A DNA stretch of 64,000 bases, from NCBI GenBank assembly GCA_035527845.1, contig DATKZT010000086.1, positions 1 to 64,000 of the forward strand, read 5' to 3'. The notes beneath the pieces are model-generated. The model was not told the DNA's origin and did no database searches. It saw nothing but the letters and a program-made list of their open reading frames with translations. How positions within the stretch are numbered: the first letter of the stretch is position 1; every line of letters begins with the position of its first letter. The position numbers were made by a program, and so were the translations under genes. The DNA comes from JAUWKC01 sp035527845. Its GTDB lineage: Bacteria > Planctomycetota > Phycisphaerae > Sedimentisphaerales > Anaerobacaceae. Shown in pieces: positions 34,105 to 43,041 of the stretch.

Positions 34105-34381
34105 CAAGATTATCCATGAGCCGGCAAGATTGAGAATCATGATGATTCTGGCCGGAGTTGAACAGGCGGATTTTAATTTCCTGCTGAAGACCCTTAGTCT
34201 GACAAGAGGTAACCTGTCCCGGCATGTGGAGAAACTCGAATCCGCAGACTATCTCAAAGTCAAAAAGTCCTTCAACGGCAAAATTCCGAATACGAGCTAT
34301 CAACTTACACAAAAAGGCGCCAAAGCCTTGGCTCAATACTGGGAAAATCTCGATGCTGTTCGGCGATTAGGCCAATCGTGA
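34094..34381 (+). CDS. Winged-helix transcriptional regulator (PF13601-like)
   Basis: The ATG at 34094 (GGAGAGG just upstream) gives 95 aa, about the length of a single winged-helix domain. 'IIHEPARLRIMMILAG' is the conserved first helix of this group, 'LSLTRGNLSRHVEKLESADY' is the recognition helix-turn-helix, and 'YQLTQKGAKAL' is the end of the wing and last helix. Such small regulators often sit with genes for membrane proteins and repress their own operon. The twin palindromes upstream of the operon are plausible targets. It overlaps the preceding gene by 11 bases. Confidence 0.85.
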   Translation: MEIDKIIHEPARLRIMMILAGVEQADFNFLLKTLSLTRGNLSRHVEKLESADYLKVKKSFNGKIPNTSYQLTQKGAKALAQYWENLDAVRRLGQS

Positions 34382-34469
34382 CGAACGCTGAACTCTGAGA
34401 ATGGAAGAAGGTAGGCTTTGACCTTACTTCTTACAACCCTACGGTCATCATCTGTGACGGCTACAGAAA

Positions 34470-35171
34470 TCACCAGCCGCTGTGGTTGTTCTTTCTCATA
34501 CCGGAAGGCAGATAGATGCCTTCTCGCTTTTCCGACTTCCTGAAGTTCACGATTTCCTTAATGGCCGCGGCGGGCTCATCCACCATTGTGAACACGTCCA
34601 AATCTTCCGGCGAAATATAGTGATGCTGCTTCAGCATCTTCTCGCGCAGCCACTCGATCAGTCCCTCCCAGTAGTCGCTGCCCATCAGAATCACCGGGAA
34701 AGACGCCTGCTTCAAAGTCTGAATCAGAACCAGGGCCTCGCAGAACTCGTCCATCGTTCCATAGCCGCCGGGAAAGACGATGAAGCCGTGTGCGTATTTG
34801 AGGAACATCACCTTCCTGCAGAAAAAGTACCGAAAGTGCAGCGAGAGATTCTGGTAGTCGTTTGGAATCTGCTCCATCGGAAGCTCGATGTTCAGCCCGA
34901 TGCTCTTGCCGCCCGCTTCTCTCGCCCCTTTATTGGCCGCCTCCATAATCCCGGCCCCGCCCCCGGTCATCACCGCAAACCCGGCCTTGACTATCTCCGC
35001 CGCCGTTGTCTCGGCGAGCTTGCAATACGGGTCGTCAGCTTTCGCACGCGACGAGCCGAAAATAGATACCGCAGGCCCGATAGAAGCTAACTCATCGAAG
35101 CCTTCAACGAACTCCGCCATTATCCTGAATATCCGCCACAGGTCTTTTACCGGCTTGTCGACTTCAAACAT
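34470..35171 (-). CDS. LOG-family protein (TIGR00730-type nucleotide phosphoribohydrolase)
   Basis: The ATG at 35171, with AAAGGAGTG upstream, gives 233 aa. Rossmann-like fold with 'SIFGSSRAKADDPYCKLAE', 'VMTGGGAGIMEAANKGA' and the signature 'PGGYGTMDEFCEAL'. Family members cleave ribose-5-phosphate from cytokinin riboside or other nucleoside monophosphates; the biological role in bacteria outside plant association is usually unclear. It is the last gene of a minus-strand block and starts 56 bases after nth. Confidence 0.9.
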   Translation of the reverse strand: MFEVDKPVKDLWRIFRIMAEFVEGFDELASIGPAVSIFGSSRAKADDPYCKLAETTAAEIVKAGFAVMTGGGAGIMEAANKGAREAGGKSIGLNIELPMEQIPNDYQNLSLHFRYFFCRKVMFLKYAHGFIVFPGGYGTMDEFCEALVLIQTLKQASFPVILMGSDYWEGLIEWLREKMLKQHHYISPEDLDVFTMVDEPAAAIKEIVNFRKSEKREGIYLPSGMRKNNHSGW

Positions 35172-35226
35172 CCAAACACACTCCTTTAATGTCACCGTCT
35201 CTGCCGTTCCCGGGCAAACATGCCCT

Positions 35227-35910
35227 CTACCACAGGGCCGGCTCGCCCGCCGCCGGACAGAACGCTGCAATCGGGCAGTTGCCACAGTCCGGTTTGCGGG
35301 CCTTGCATATATTCCGCCCGTGAAATATCAGCAGATTGCTGAACTGCATCCAGTTCTTCTCAGGTACTATTTCGGCCAAATCGAATTCCAACTTGACCGC
35401 ATCACTGTTATCGGACAGTCCCAGCCGCCGCGACAGCCGAATAACGTGCGTATCGCAGGTTATCGCCGGTTTGCCGAAGGCCCCGCCCAGCACTACGTTC
35501 GCAGTTTTTCGGCCTACACCGGGAAGCTCAACCAGCTCTTCCATCGTGTCCGGCACCTTCCCGCCGCACTTGTCGTTTATCGCTGTGCACGAACCTTTGA
35601 TGCTCACCGCCTTGTTGTGGTAGAAGCCCGTGCTTCTTATGTCCGACTCGATCTGCCCCAACTCCGCCTTTGCCCAGTCCTTTGCGGACTTGTACTTCTT
35701 GAACAAATCCTTTGTCACCATATTGACTCGGACGTCCGTGCACTGTGCAGACAGAATAGTCGCAATCAGCAGCTCCAGCGGATTGCGGTGGGTCAGCGCT
35801 ATCTTCGCCTCCGGGTACGTCTTTTTCAGTATCGGCCAAATCTTCCTGACTCTCTCGGCCGCCTCGGCATTGTCCACGCGTTTCTTTGCTGTCTTTGCTT
35901 TTCTCACCAT
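35227..35910 (-). CDS. nth: Endonuclease III
   Basis: A 227-aa base-excision repair glycosylase/AP lyase for oxidised pyrimidines. The helix-hairpin-helix 'ELPGVGRKTANVVLG' holds catalytic Lys135, the catalytic Asp is Asp153 in 'TCDTHVIRL', and the C-terminal [4Fe-4S] motif C-x6-C-x2-C-x5-C ('CKARKPDCGNCPIAAFC') is intact. Length and motif spacing are standard. The start codon lies 4 bases after the dsbD stop, so coexpression is likely. Confidence 0.96.
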   Translation of the reverse strand: MVRKAKTAKKRVDNAEAAERVRKIWPILKKTYPEAKIALTHRNPLELLIATILSAQCTDVRVNMVTKDLFKKYKSAKDWAKAELGQIESDIRSTGFYHNKAVSIKGSCTAINDKCGGKVPDTMEELVELPGVGRKTANVVLGGAFGKPAITCDTHVIRLSRRLGLSDNSDAVKLEFDLAEIVPEKNWMQFSNLLIFHGRNICKARKPDCGNCPIAAFCPAAGEPALW

Positions 35911-35914
35911 AGCG

Positions 35915-37681
35915 CTACTTCGGCCCGGACGGAAGGCTTTCCAACAGCTCCTTAAGTTTATCCGCGAAAAACAATTCCTGGAATCTCACAGGCTCATCCC
36001 GCCCCGGCAGCAAAACGATTGTAACCGGAACGCCGGGCTCGTTATACTCGTTTTTCAGCGCCAGCGTCGCCGGCTGGTCCTGTCGCGTCGTGTCACCCTT
36101 GACCGCAAGAACGCCTTTCTCCTCAATCAGACTGGCAATGTCCTTGCGCTGGTAAACCACCCTGTCAACCACCACGCAGTTCATACACCAGTCGGCCGTA
36201 AACTTTATCAGAACGGGTCTGCCCTCGGCTTTGGCGGTCTCTATCTTTTTCGCATCGTATGGCTGCCACTCAATGCGCTCTTTGGAAAAGAAAAACCCGA
36301 AAGCCAGCAACGCGAGGACCACCGCCAAGCCTCGAATCAACAATTTGCGGGAGAATTTTGTGCCGTAGGCGACCCAGCTTCCCCACATCCAGATACAGAA
36401 ACTCAGAACCACCGCAAAGTAAAGGACGCTGATTCTGTTTTCATCCGGCACCGCCTTAATCATCTTGACCGCGATAATCAGAAGAACAAAGCCCAGCGTC
36501 TGCTTGAAGAGTTCCATCCATCGCCCCGCCCTGGGCATTCGCCCCAGAAGTCCCGGCACCGAGGTCAATATCAAATACGGCAGCGCCATCCCCGCCCCGA
36601 TTACCATTATCGCCAATGTCCCCAGCGCCATAGGCTGACCCTGGGCCCACGCAAACGCCGCCGCTAATATCCCGAAGCTGCAGGGCGTGCTCAGCACGGC
36701 CGCCAGAAACCCCATCCCCAGAGAACCCGCAAAACCCCTGCCGGAACCGGATTTGCTCGCGATTGAAGAAGGGACGGTAACGTTAAAGACCCCGAACATA
36801 AACAGCGCCAGCACGACCATCAAAAGCGCCATGAATGTCACCACCACCGGATTGCGAAACTGGTCGCCCCATTGCAGCACAGTTCCGTAGAATACCTGCA
36901 GGACGATGTTCAACCCCGCAAGGCACGCGAAGAACAACAGTATCCCCAGGCAGAAAACCAGCCCCATCGCCATGGACCTGCCCCTGCTCTGCTTTGCCTG
37001 CTCGACTATCCGCATCACGATAAGCGGCAGCACAGGCCAGACGCACGGCATAATGTTCAGCGACAGACCCGCCAAAAGAGCAAGGCCCAGCGCAAACCAA
37101 ATTGAATAACTCGGCCCCGCGCCCCCTTCGCTCGCCTCCTGACGCGGTTCGAAGCTGATTTCCTTCCACGAATCCGCCTGACCGTAATCTATGGTTGCCT
37201 TCAATGTTGTAGTGAAGTGGCGCAGACAAATCATGCTCGTGCAGGCCTGACCAGAGACGGTGACTTCAACCTCGCCGACAGGCCCGGTGGTATTTACATC
37301 TTCGATCGGCACGAAGACCTGAAAACTCCCCACGTACACCTCCACCTTGCCGACCGCCGGGTCCTGGAAAAATGTCCACCTTGGGAAAACCGCCTTGCCG
37401 AATTCAAAATCGTTGGAGTCCGCTCTAACCTTCAGTTGAAAGCCCGGTGCGCCCGCCGTCTCCGACCTCGCATAATAGTGAAGGTCCTTCGTCCCCTCGA
37501 ATACGACCGCTATCCCCTTCGTGCCTTCCATTCGGGCGCCTTCAATCCGCGCAGACGAATACTCCTTGCCCGACCTTGCCAGCTCGACCGCACCCGACGA
37601 GGCTGTGCTCGCCCCACACACCAGCGCCGGACCCATCAAAAGCAGCGCCCCCCAAAATATCACGCCCGCCTTTTTCCACAT
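35915..37681 (-). CDS. dsbD: Thiol:disulfide interchange protein DsbD
   Basis: A 588-aa protein with a signal peptide, an N-terminal beta-sandwich (nDsbD-like, to about 185), eight membrane helices of the CcdA/DsbD type ('IMPCVWPVLPLIVMRIVEQ', with 'STPCSFGILAAAFAWAQG' in the second half supplying the paired membrane Cys), and a C-terminal thioredoxin domain with 'FTADWCMNCVVVD'. It passes electrons from cytosolic thioredoxin to periplasmic thiols. In this genome it may serve heme-site reduction for the CcsA/ResB cytochrome c system encoded at 57171-59022 (inference). Confidence 0.95.
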   Translation of the reverse strand: MWKKAGVIFWGALLLMGPALVCGASTASSGAVELARSGKEYSSARIEGARMEGTKGIAVVFEGTKDLHYYARSETAGAPGFQLKVRADSNDFEFGKAVFPRWTFFQDPAVGKVEVYVGSFQVFVPIEDVNTTGPVGEVEVTVSGQACTSMICLRHFTTTLKATIDYGQADSWKEISFEPRQEASEGGAGPSYSIWFALGLALLAGLSLNIMPCVWPVLPLIVMRIVEQAKQSRGRSMAMGLVFCLGILLFFACLAGLNIVLQVFYGTVLQWGDQFRNPVVVTFMALLMVVLALFMFGVFNVTVPSSIASKSGSGRGFAGSLGMGFLAAVLSTPCSFGILAAAFAWAQGQPMALGTLAIMVIGAGMALPYLILTSVPGLLGRMPRAGRWMELFKQTLGFVLLIIAVKMIKAVPDENRISVLYFAVVLSFCIWMWGSWVAYGTKFSRKLLIRGLAVVLALLAFGFFFSKERIEWQPYDAKKIETAKAEGRPVLIKFTADWCMNCVVVDRVVYQRKDIASLIEEKGVLAVKGDTTRQDQPATLALKNEYNEPGVPVTIVLLPGRDEPVRFQELFFADKLKELLESLPSGPK

Positions 37682-37713
37682 TGGAACCTCCCGCAGAGTT
37701 GGAACACAAAAAA

Positions 37714-39723
37714 CTATTCGCTCGGCTTGTCCGGCTCCGCCTTACCCTCCTGCGCCTCCTGTGATTCCTTCGCCTGCTCCGCCGCAAGAAGCTCCGTCAC
37801 CGTCGGCTTATCCAGACTCCCACCATCCAGAATCACATTCACGTCCTCCGCGTCCAGCGTCTCGTATTTCAGAAGCGCACGTGCTATCCGTTCCAGCTTG
37901 TCCTTATTCGCCACGATCACTTCCTTCGCCTTGTGGTACGCCTCGTCCGTCAGCTTCTTGACCTCGCTGTCGATCGCTTCGGCCGTCTTTTCCGAGTACT
38001 CTTTTTCTCCGGGTATCACGTATGTCTGCTCTCGACTGCCCAAATCCGGACCGTAGCTGATCAGGCCAAGCTTCTCACTCATCCCCCATGTCAACACCAT
38101 TTGCCGCGCAATCTTTGTCGCCTGCTCGATATCAGACTGCGCCCCGCTCGATATGTCGTCACAGAACAAGTCTTCCGCAATCCGACCCCCGAAGCACACC
38201 TGCAAAAGCGCCATGCAGTAGCGCTTGGTGAATATCGTCCGGTCCTTCTCCGGAAGCGCAAACGTCGCTCCACCCATCGGGCCGCGGGGAATTATACTCA
38301 CCTTGTGCAGCGGGTCCGCATCTTCCAGAAGTGATTGTACCAGCGTGTGACCCGCCTCGTGAAATGCCGTGATCTCCTTCTCCTTCTGGTCCATTACACG
38401 ACTCTTCCTGGCCCGGCCCCAGCGTACTTTGTCACGTCCCTCTTCAAGGTCCGACATCTCCACAGCCTCTTTGTTTGCCATGGTCGCCATCAGCGCCGCC
38501 TCGTTGATTATCGCCGCCAGGTCCGCACCCGTAAACATCGGAGTCCCACGCGCCAGCCGCTCAAGGTTCGCGTCCGGCCCGAGTTTTACCTTCCTCGCAT
38601 GAACCTTCAAAATATCCACCCGACCCTTCAGGTCCGGAAACGGCACATATATCTGCCGGTCGAACCTGCCGGGCCTGGTCAACGCATGGTCCAGAATATC
38701 CGCTCGGTTCGTCGCCGCGATCACTATCACCTGGTCGTTCGTATCGAACCCGTCCATCTCCACCAGAATCGCATTCAGAGTCTGTTCTCGCTCGTCGTGG
38801 CCCCCTCCCACAAACCCGGGACCGCGCTTGCGACCAATCGCGTCAACCTCATCAAGGAATATGATGCACGGTGAATTCTCCTTCGCCTGACGAAACAGGT
38901 CTCGAACACGCGATGCGCCCACCCCGACAAACATCTCCACGAAATCGCTCCCCGAAATGCTGAAGAACGGAACATCCGCCTGTCCCGCAATCGCCTTGGC
39001 CAGCAGCGTCTTGCCGCACCCCGGAGGACCCACGAGAAGGACTCCGCGAGGTATCCGACCGCCAAGACGCTGGAACTTCTTCGGATTCTTCAGAAACTCA
39101 ATTATCTCCGCCACCTCTTCCTTCGCCTCCTCCACGCCTGCTACGTCCTTGAACGTCACCTTCGCACGGTCCTTGCTCTGAACGCGATGCCGGCTGCGAC
39201 CAAACGACATAAGCATCCCGCCGGCGCCGCTGCGAAGATTCCGCGCAAACAGAAAATACAGAAAACCCACCAGAAGCAGCAATGGCAGCACCCATTGAAT
39301 CAGAAGGATCAGCCAGATATGCTGCTTCGAAAACTTGACCACTTCCGGAGCGTTCTTGCTCTCGTCCACCAGCTTGAACAGACGGTCACCCACCACCTCC
39401 GGCTTGTAATCCACCGTGAACGATACAGGCGCGTTCTTGTCCCTGCCGGGAATATCCGACCGGAACTTGCCCGTAATCTCCGTCTCACCGATTTCTATGC
39501 TCTCAATGTGACCGTCTTTAAGGTATTGCTCGAACGTGTTCCATTTTATCTTGTCAATCGTTTGCCACTGCTGAACAACCATCATCGCCGTGAATACCAC
39601 AATCACCACCAGCAGCCAGCCCAGCGGACCTCGTCCATAGCTCGGCAGCGCCGGCTTGCGCCCCTCACGATCACCTCCACTCCCACGCCGCCTGTTTACC
39701 TTTCTGTTCCTACCGTCGTTCAT
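37714..39723 (-). CDS. ftsH: ATP-dependent zinc metalloprotease FtsH
   Basis: A 669-aa membrane-bound AAA protease with helices at about 33-50 and 136-160, Walker A 'GPPGCGKT' (232-239), Walker B 'IIFLDEVDAIG' (287-297), second region of homology 'AATNRADILDHALTRPGRFD' and zinc site 'HEAGH' (455-459). It degrades membrane and regulatory proteins. The C-terminal tail is acidic and Gln/Glu rich. Its place between lptE and dsbD suggests an envelope-quality block; in many bacteria FtsH also sets LPS levels, which fits the neighbouring lptE. Confidence 0.97.
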   Translation of the reverse strand: MNDGRNRKVNRRRGSGGDREGRKPALPSYGRGPLGWLLVVIVVFTAMMVVQQWQTIDKIKWNTFEQYLKDGHIESIEIGETEITGKFRSDIPGRDKNAPVSFTVDYKPEVVGDRLFKLVDESKNAPEVVKFSKQHIWLILLIQWVLPLLLLVGFLYFLFARNLRSGAGGMLMSFGRSRHRVQSKDRAKVTFKDVAGVEEAKEEVAEIIEFLKNPKKFQRLGGRIPRGVLLVGPPGCGKTLLAKAIAGQADVPFFSISGSDFVEMFVGVGASRVRDLFRQAKENSPCIIFLDEVDAIGRKRGPGFVGGGHDEREQTLNAILVEMDGFDTNDQVIVIAATNRADILDHALTRPGRFDRQIYVPFPDLKGRVDILKVHARKVKLGPDANLERLARGTPMFTGADLAAIINEAALMATMANKEAVEMSDLEEGRDKVRWGRARKSRVMDQKEKEITAFHEAGHTLVQSLLEDADPLHKVSIIPRGPMGGATFALPEKDRTIFTKRYCMALLQVCFGGRIAEDLFCDDISSGAQSDIEQATKIARQMVLTWGMSEKLGLISYGPDLGSREQTYVIPGEKEYSEKTAEAIDSEVKKLTDEAYHKAKEVIVANKDKLERIARALLKYETLDAEDVNVILDGGSLDKPTVTELLAAEQAKESQEAQEGKAEPDKPSE

Positions 39724-39762
39724 GTTCCATATCTCGTTTCTGACTTCCAGACCTTGAAACTC

Positions 39763-40314
39763 TCACCAATTTTTTTCCATGAGTTCTACGATATTAATCG
39801 CCAGATTGTTTGCCGCCAGGCTGGATGCGTACTTGAAGTCCTGCTTCTGTAACGCCGAATACGTCGCCGACCCGCTGACAGGCTGATTGTTTATAAGCAA
39901 TTCCGCCGTCTTAAGGTTCTTCCAGCTCACCACCGCTCGCACCTCCAAATCTCTTTCCAGCGCCGCCCCTCGTTCTCGCTCGATGCTGATTACAGATTGC
40001 CCAACCGACAATATCTGACCGCTGATAACACTGTCCGCACGGTCCCGGCTCGTGATGATCTTGTACGGCGTGTCCGCCTCGATACGTTTGGCCAGCGCGT
40101 CGGTCAGATCGTATTCCACACCGCGCCAAAAGCTCTGGCTCTCGAACATCTCAACGTACACGCTGCTTATCTCGCTGGGAAACAGCGGCTTGTCGGAATA
40201 CCCCAGCAGTCCTCCACACCCGTTAACCACTGTGCACAAAACCACCCAGCACACCAAAATCACACTCCTCACAAACCACACTGTGTGTCCACCACTGTTT
40301 TTACCGGTTCCCAT
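39763..40314 (-). CDS. lptE: LPS-assembly lipoprotein LptE family
   Basis: A 183-aa lipoprotein with a hydrophobic signal (about 13-31) and lipobox Cys in 'VVNGCGGLLGY'. The pattern 'YSDKPLFPSEISSVYVEMFE' and 'LTDALAKRIEADTPYKIITS', with a central 'ADSVISGQILSV', matches the LptE fold seen in diderm bacteria outside Proteobacteria. It partners LptD in the outer membrane. It lies 3 bases upstream of nothing else than the end of the BamD-like gene, so the two outer-membrane assembly genes are coupled. Confidence 0.8.
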   Translation of the reverse strand: MGTGKNSGGHTVWFVRSVILVCWVVLCTVVNGCGGLLGYSDKPLFPSEISSVYVEMFESQSFWRGVEYDLTDALAKRIEADTPYKIITSRDRADSVISGQILSVGQSVISIERERGAALERDLEVRAVVSWKNLKTAELLINNQPVSGSATYSALQKQDFKYASSLAANNLAINIVELMEKNW

Positions 40315-40316
40315 GT

Positions 40317-41315
40317 TTACTTTTCGGACTCCATATTTGCCGCCAGCAGCTCCTGCGCCGTTCCGGCTGCCGCCGTGCCCTGCCAGTCGCGAACGACCAT
40401 TTGATAGTAAAGGTTCGCCGCCTGCTTGTTGCCCACTTTCTGATAATACCTGCCCGTAAATAAATCCTTGCCCGCAAGCTCCTCTTCTATTTTCTTCAGC
40501 TCTTCATCTAAGCCGAATCTTGAAGCCTCCTGCGGATACCTTGAAATGAATTCCCGATAACAGCCCTCCGCCCCGCCGTAAACGCCCTCTTCTGTAAAAG
40601 GCTGGCCCCTCAGCACCGTCGAATCATACGCCGGGCCGCCATACAGAACCATCTTGCATCGACCCATCCCCAGAAGCGCGTCTTTGCCGATTTCCCCCGT
40701 CGGCTGCGACGAAGATACCTTCAACTGATTGTCATAACTTTCCAAAATCTCCAGCCACTTCTGGTGCGCAAGCTCATAGTAATCCGCGTCCGACCTGCCT
40801 CTTGCCTCATAGTGTAGCGCCACTTCCACCGCTGCTCTGGCTGACAGCTTCTTGAGATATGCCTCCATATTCCTCAGCCTCTCACTTTCCTCGCCGCTTG
40901 CGGCGCCCTCTGCCGCCGCGCCCGCCTTGACCGCACCGCTGCTCGCTCGCTCGCTGATCCTTTCCATCATCTTCACCCCCGTCGCGTACCCCTTTATCTT
41001 GAACAGCAGCAGCACCCTTCTCCTGCGACCTCCTAAATACTCCTTCCCTATCGAGAACTGCTTCTCCAGCGCCGCCGCATAAAGCTCGCTTGTCGGCTCG
41101 CATTCCTTCAAAAACGCGTCGAAGCTCCTGGCCGCCTTGATCTTCTTGCCCTTCCGGAGGTAATCGTTGGCCTTGTCATAAGCCTGCTTGGCCTCAACCG
41201 ATATTTGTTGCCACGCCTGCCCATCCTCCAGATGCCACGTCTCCGCCGACGCCGCCCAACCCACCGGCCAAGACGCCGCCGCCAACAATAATATCAACCT
41301 GCCGTTTCTTAACAT
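40317..41315 (-). CDS. bamD: BamD-like TPR outer-membrane assembly protein
   Basis: A 332-aa exported protein (signal peptide 1-24, no lipobox Cys seen) with tetratricopeptide-type helix pairs: 'AYDKANDYLRKGKKIKAARS' near the N-terminus, 'LAHQKWLEILESYDN' in the middle and 'YYQKVGNKQAANLYYQMVV' at the C-terminus, which is the BamD/YfiO arrangement. A low-complexity Ala/Gly-rich insert (about 125-145) is unusual. The missing lipid anchor makes this a BamD-like call rather than certain BamD. It heads the minus-strand block bamD-lptE-ftsH-dsbD-nth. Confidence 0.7.
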   Translation of the reverse strand: MLRNGRLILLLAAASWPVGWAASAETWHLEDGQAWQQISVEAKQAYDKANDYLRKGKKIKAARSFDAFLKECEPTSELYAAALEKQFSIGKEYLGGRRRRVLLLFKIKGYATGVKMMERISERASSGAVKAGAAAEGAASGEESERLRNMEAYLKKLSARAAVEVALHYEARGRSDADYYELAHQKWLEILESYDNQLKVSSSQPTGEIGKDALLGMGRCKMVLYGGPAYDSTVLRGQPFTEEGVYGGAEGCYREFISRYPQEASRFGLDEELKKIEEELAGKDLFTGRYYQKVGNKQAANLYYQMVVRDWQGTAAAGTAQELLAANMESEK

Positions 41316-41554
41316 AATCTCAATCCATCAACAATACTACCTTCCACCCCCCATCCACCGGCATTATACCCGTTCTTCAAGTCTTTGCAAACCAACACCT
41401 CAAAATAAACCTTCCACGCCCTTCACGCCCTATCAGGACCTTCAATCTCCAGCGCCTCGTTGCCCCCTAAGCTGCAAAGCCCATGCCGCTACGGAAAAAT
41501 CGGCGGAACAACTGCAACCCGTAGGGTGTCTATATCCATAAAGGAGATAAGATT

Positions 41555-42637
41555 ATGGAAATCCACAGAACGCTGCCCCCAAAGCCGTTATTGGCTGCTT
41601 GCGTGTTCTTATTACTCTCTGGCGCCGTATTCACCCTGGAATCGCAGGACGAGCAAGAGATAAGAGAGATTTTGTCCACCTGTATGGACCAGGTCAGGGA
41701 GCATTATACCGATCGTGAATGTGACCAGTTTGACAGGATGTGCAGAGAATATGGGCCAGCTATGGTCAGTTACGTTGAAGAGTATGTAGCTGATCCTTGC
41801 TCAAGGGTGAGATGGCACGCATACGTTCTTCTCTGGAGAATGGGGCTTGACGCAAACGACCTACAAGTTCGACAGAAGATCGTGACAGGATTGCTGATGG
41901 GAGTGCGCGATGATGCCTACAACACTGGACACTTGTCGCATTGGTTACTCCAATTCAGTTCCGCTGACTTTTCGGAGCCATCAAGAGAGTTGGTGCGGGA
42001 GATGCTCGTGCGGGCGCTGGCGGACGCAAACACAAACCCGCGAGAAGATATTATACTCTTGGCGGGTGTCGCGGACCTTAAATCAGAACTGCCGCGACTC
42101 AAGCGGTTCATGGACGCAAGGGAGGTGATACTCAAAGAAAGAAACGAAAAGCACGTCCAAGAGTGGCGAGAGGCAATAGGACGCTTGCCGGACACAAACA
42201 ATATGCCGGCTTTTCTTCCCAGGCGCAAGAGATACGAAAAGCAACTGATGAAGCAATACTGGCAAAGTAGTCTTCTTTGGGCGGCCTTGCGGGCGCGGGC
42301 AAGGATGGGCGTTAAGGAAGATATTGCACGTTGCATTGAGTTGGTGGAATCGCATCCGGATGAGGACTACAGAGTGGCATGGCTATTGGAGGAGTTGTCA
42401 TATGTCCGCCAACCGGAAATTGTGGATTACTTGTATAGATACCTCAAGAGCGAGAAGGTCAGGGAATCCAAGGGGCCTGACACCGTGGTGGGCACGTATG
42501 CCCAACATGCGGCGAAGGCGCTGGCGCAGATGCTCCGTGGATTTCCTGGCAGGAAGGATATCGGCGGCGATAAAGAGACAATCGAGCTTCGACGCAAATG
42601 GATGGCCGAGCAGAAAGACTGGGACATCATCCGCTGA
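41555..42637 (+). CDS. Unknown secreted HEAT-like alpha-helical repeat protein
   Basis: A 360-aa protein with an N-terminal hydrophobic signal (about 10-28) and then almost entirely amphipathic helices in pairs, e.g. 'RWHAYVLLWRMGLDANDLQV' and 'IARCIELVESHPDEDYRVAW', which suggests a HEAT/ARM-type superhelix. No catalytic motif was seen and I do not recognise the family. A ribosome-binding AAAGGAGATAAG lies just upstream of the ATG. It is divergent from the BamD-like gene, with promoters for both in 41316-41554. Confidence 0.65.
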   Translation: MEIHRTLPPKPLLAACVFLLLSGAVFTLESQDEQEIREILSTCMDQVREHYTDRECDQFDRMCREYGPAMVSYVEEYVADPCSRVRWHAYVLLWRMGLDANDLQVRQKIVTGLLMGVRDDAYNTGHLSHWLLQFSSADFSEPSRELVREMLVRALADANTNPREDIILLAGVADLKSELPRLKRFMDAREVILKERNEKHVQEWREAIGRLPDTNNMPAFLPRRKRYEKQLMKQYWQSSLLWAALRARARMGVKEDIARCIELVESHPDEDYRVAWLLEELSYVRQPEIVDYLYRYLKSEKVRESKGPDTVVGTYAQHAAKALAQMLRGFPGRKDIGGDKETIELRRKWMAEQKDWDIIR

Positions 42638-42772
42638 CAGCGAACAAAGGCCAAAGCTCTCAGCGCCTCTCCTTGCATAATCGCGGCTTCCATCCCTTCT
42701 CCTGCCCCATCCGCTGTGCCCCGCATCCCCTTGCCCGCTTAGGAGTCCCATTAACAATCGAAAAACATACTT

Positions 42773-42931
42773 AGAGCCTATCCGAATTACCCCTGTAAAC
42801 CAGAGAGTCGTTGTCATTCTGAGCGCAGCGAAGAATCTCAAGCCCCCAGATAGGCTCTTTTCCCATTCGCCAGCCAGATGTTTCGCTTCGCTCAACATGA
42901 CAATTACATATAGGTTATCAGGATAGGCTCT
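42773..42931. mobile_element. MITE-like element with 11-bp terminal inverted repeats
   Basis: AGAGCCTATCC (42773-42783) is matched by GGATAGGCTCT (42921-42931). Inside are a third copy of the end motif (GATAGGCTCTT near 42850) and a nested inverted pair starting GTCATTCTGAGCG (42813) and ending CGCTCAACATGAC (about 42902). About 159 bp, no coding capacity, in the gap between 42637 and 43042. Confidence 0.7.
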
Positions 42932-43041
42932 TAAATTGAAAAAAAATCAGGATTAATTTTGCTTGTTCCAGCCGACTGCCTTACAATAGATTACGGTTAT
43001 GGGCATAGTATCGTCGTGGCAATAGACAGGAGGCAAAAATC

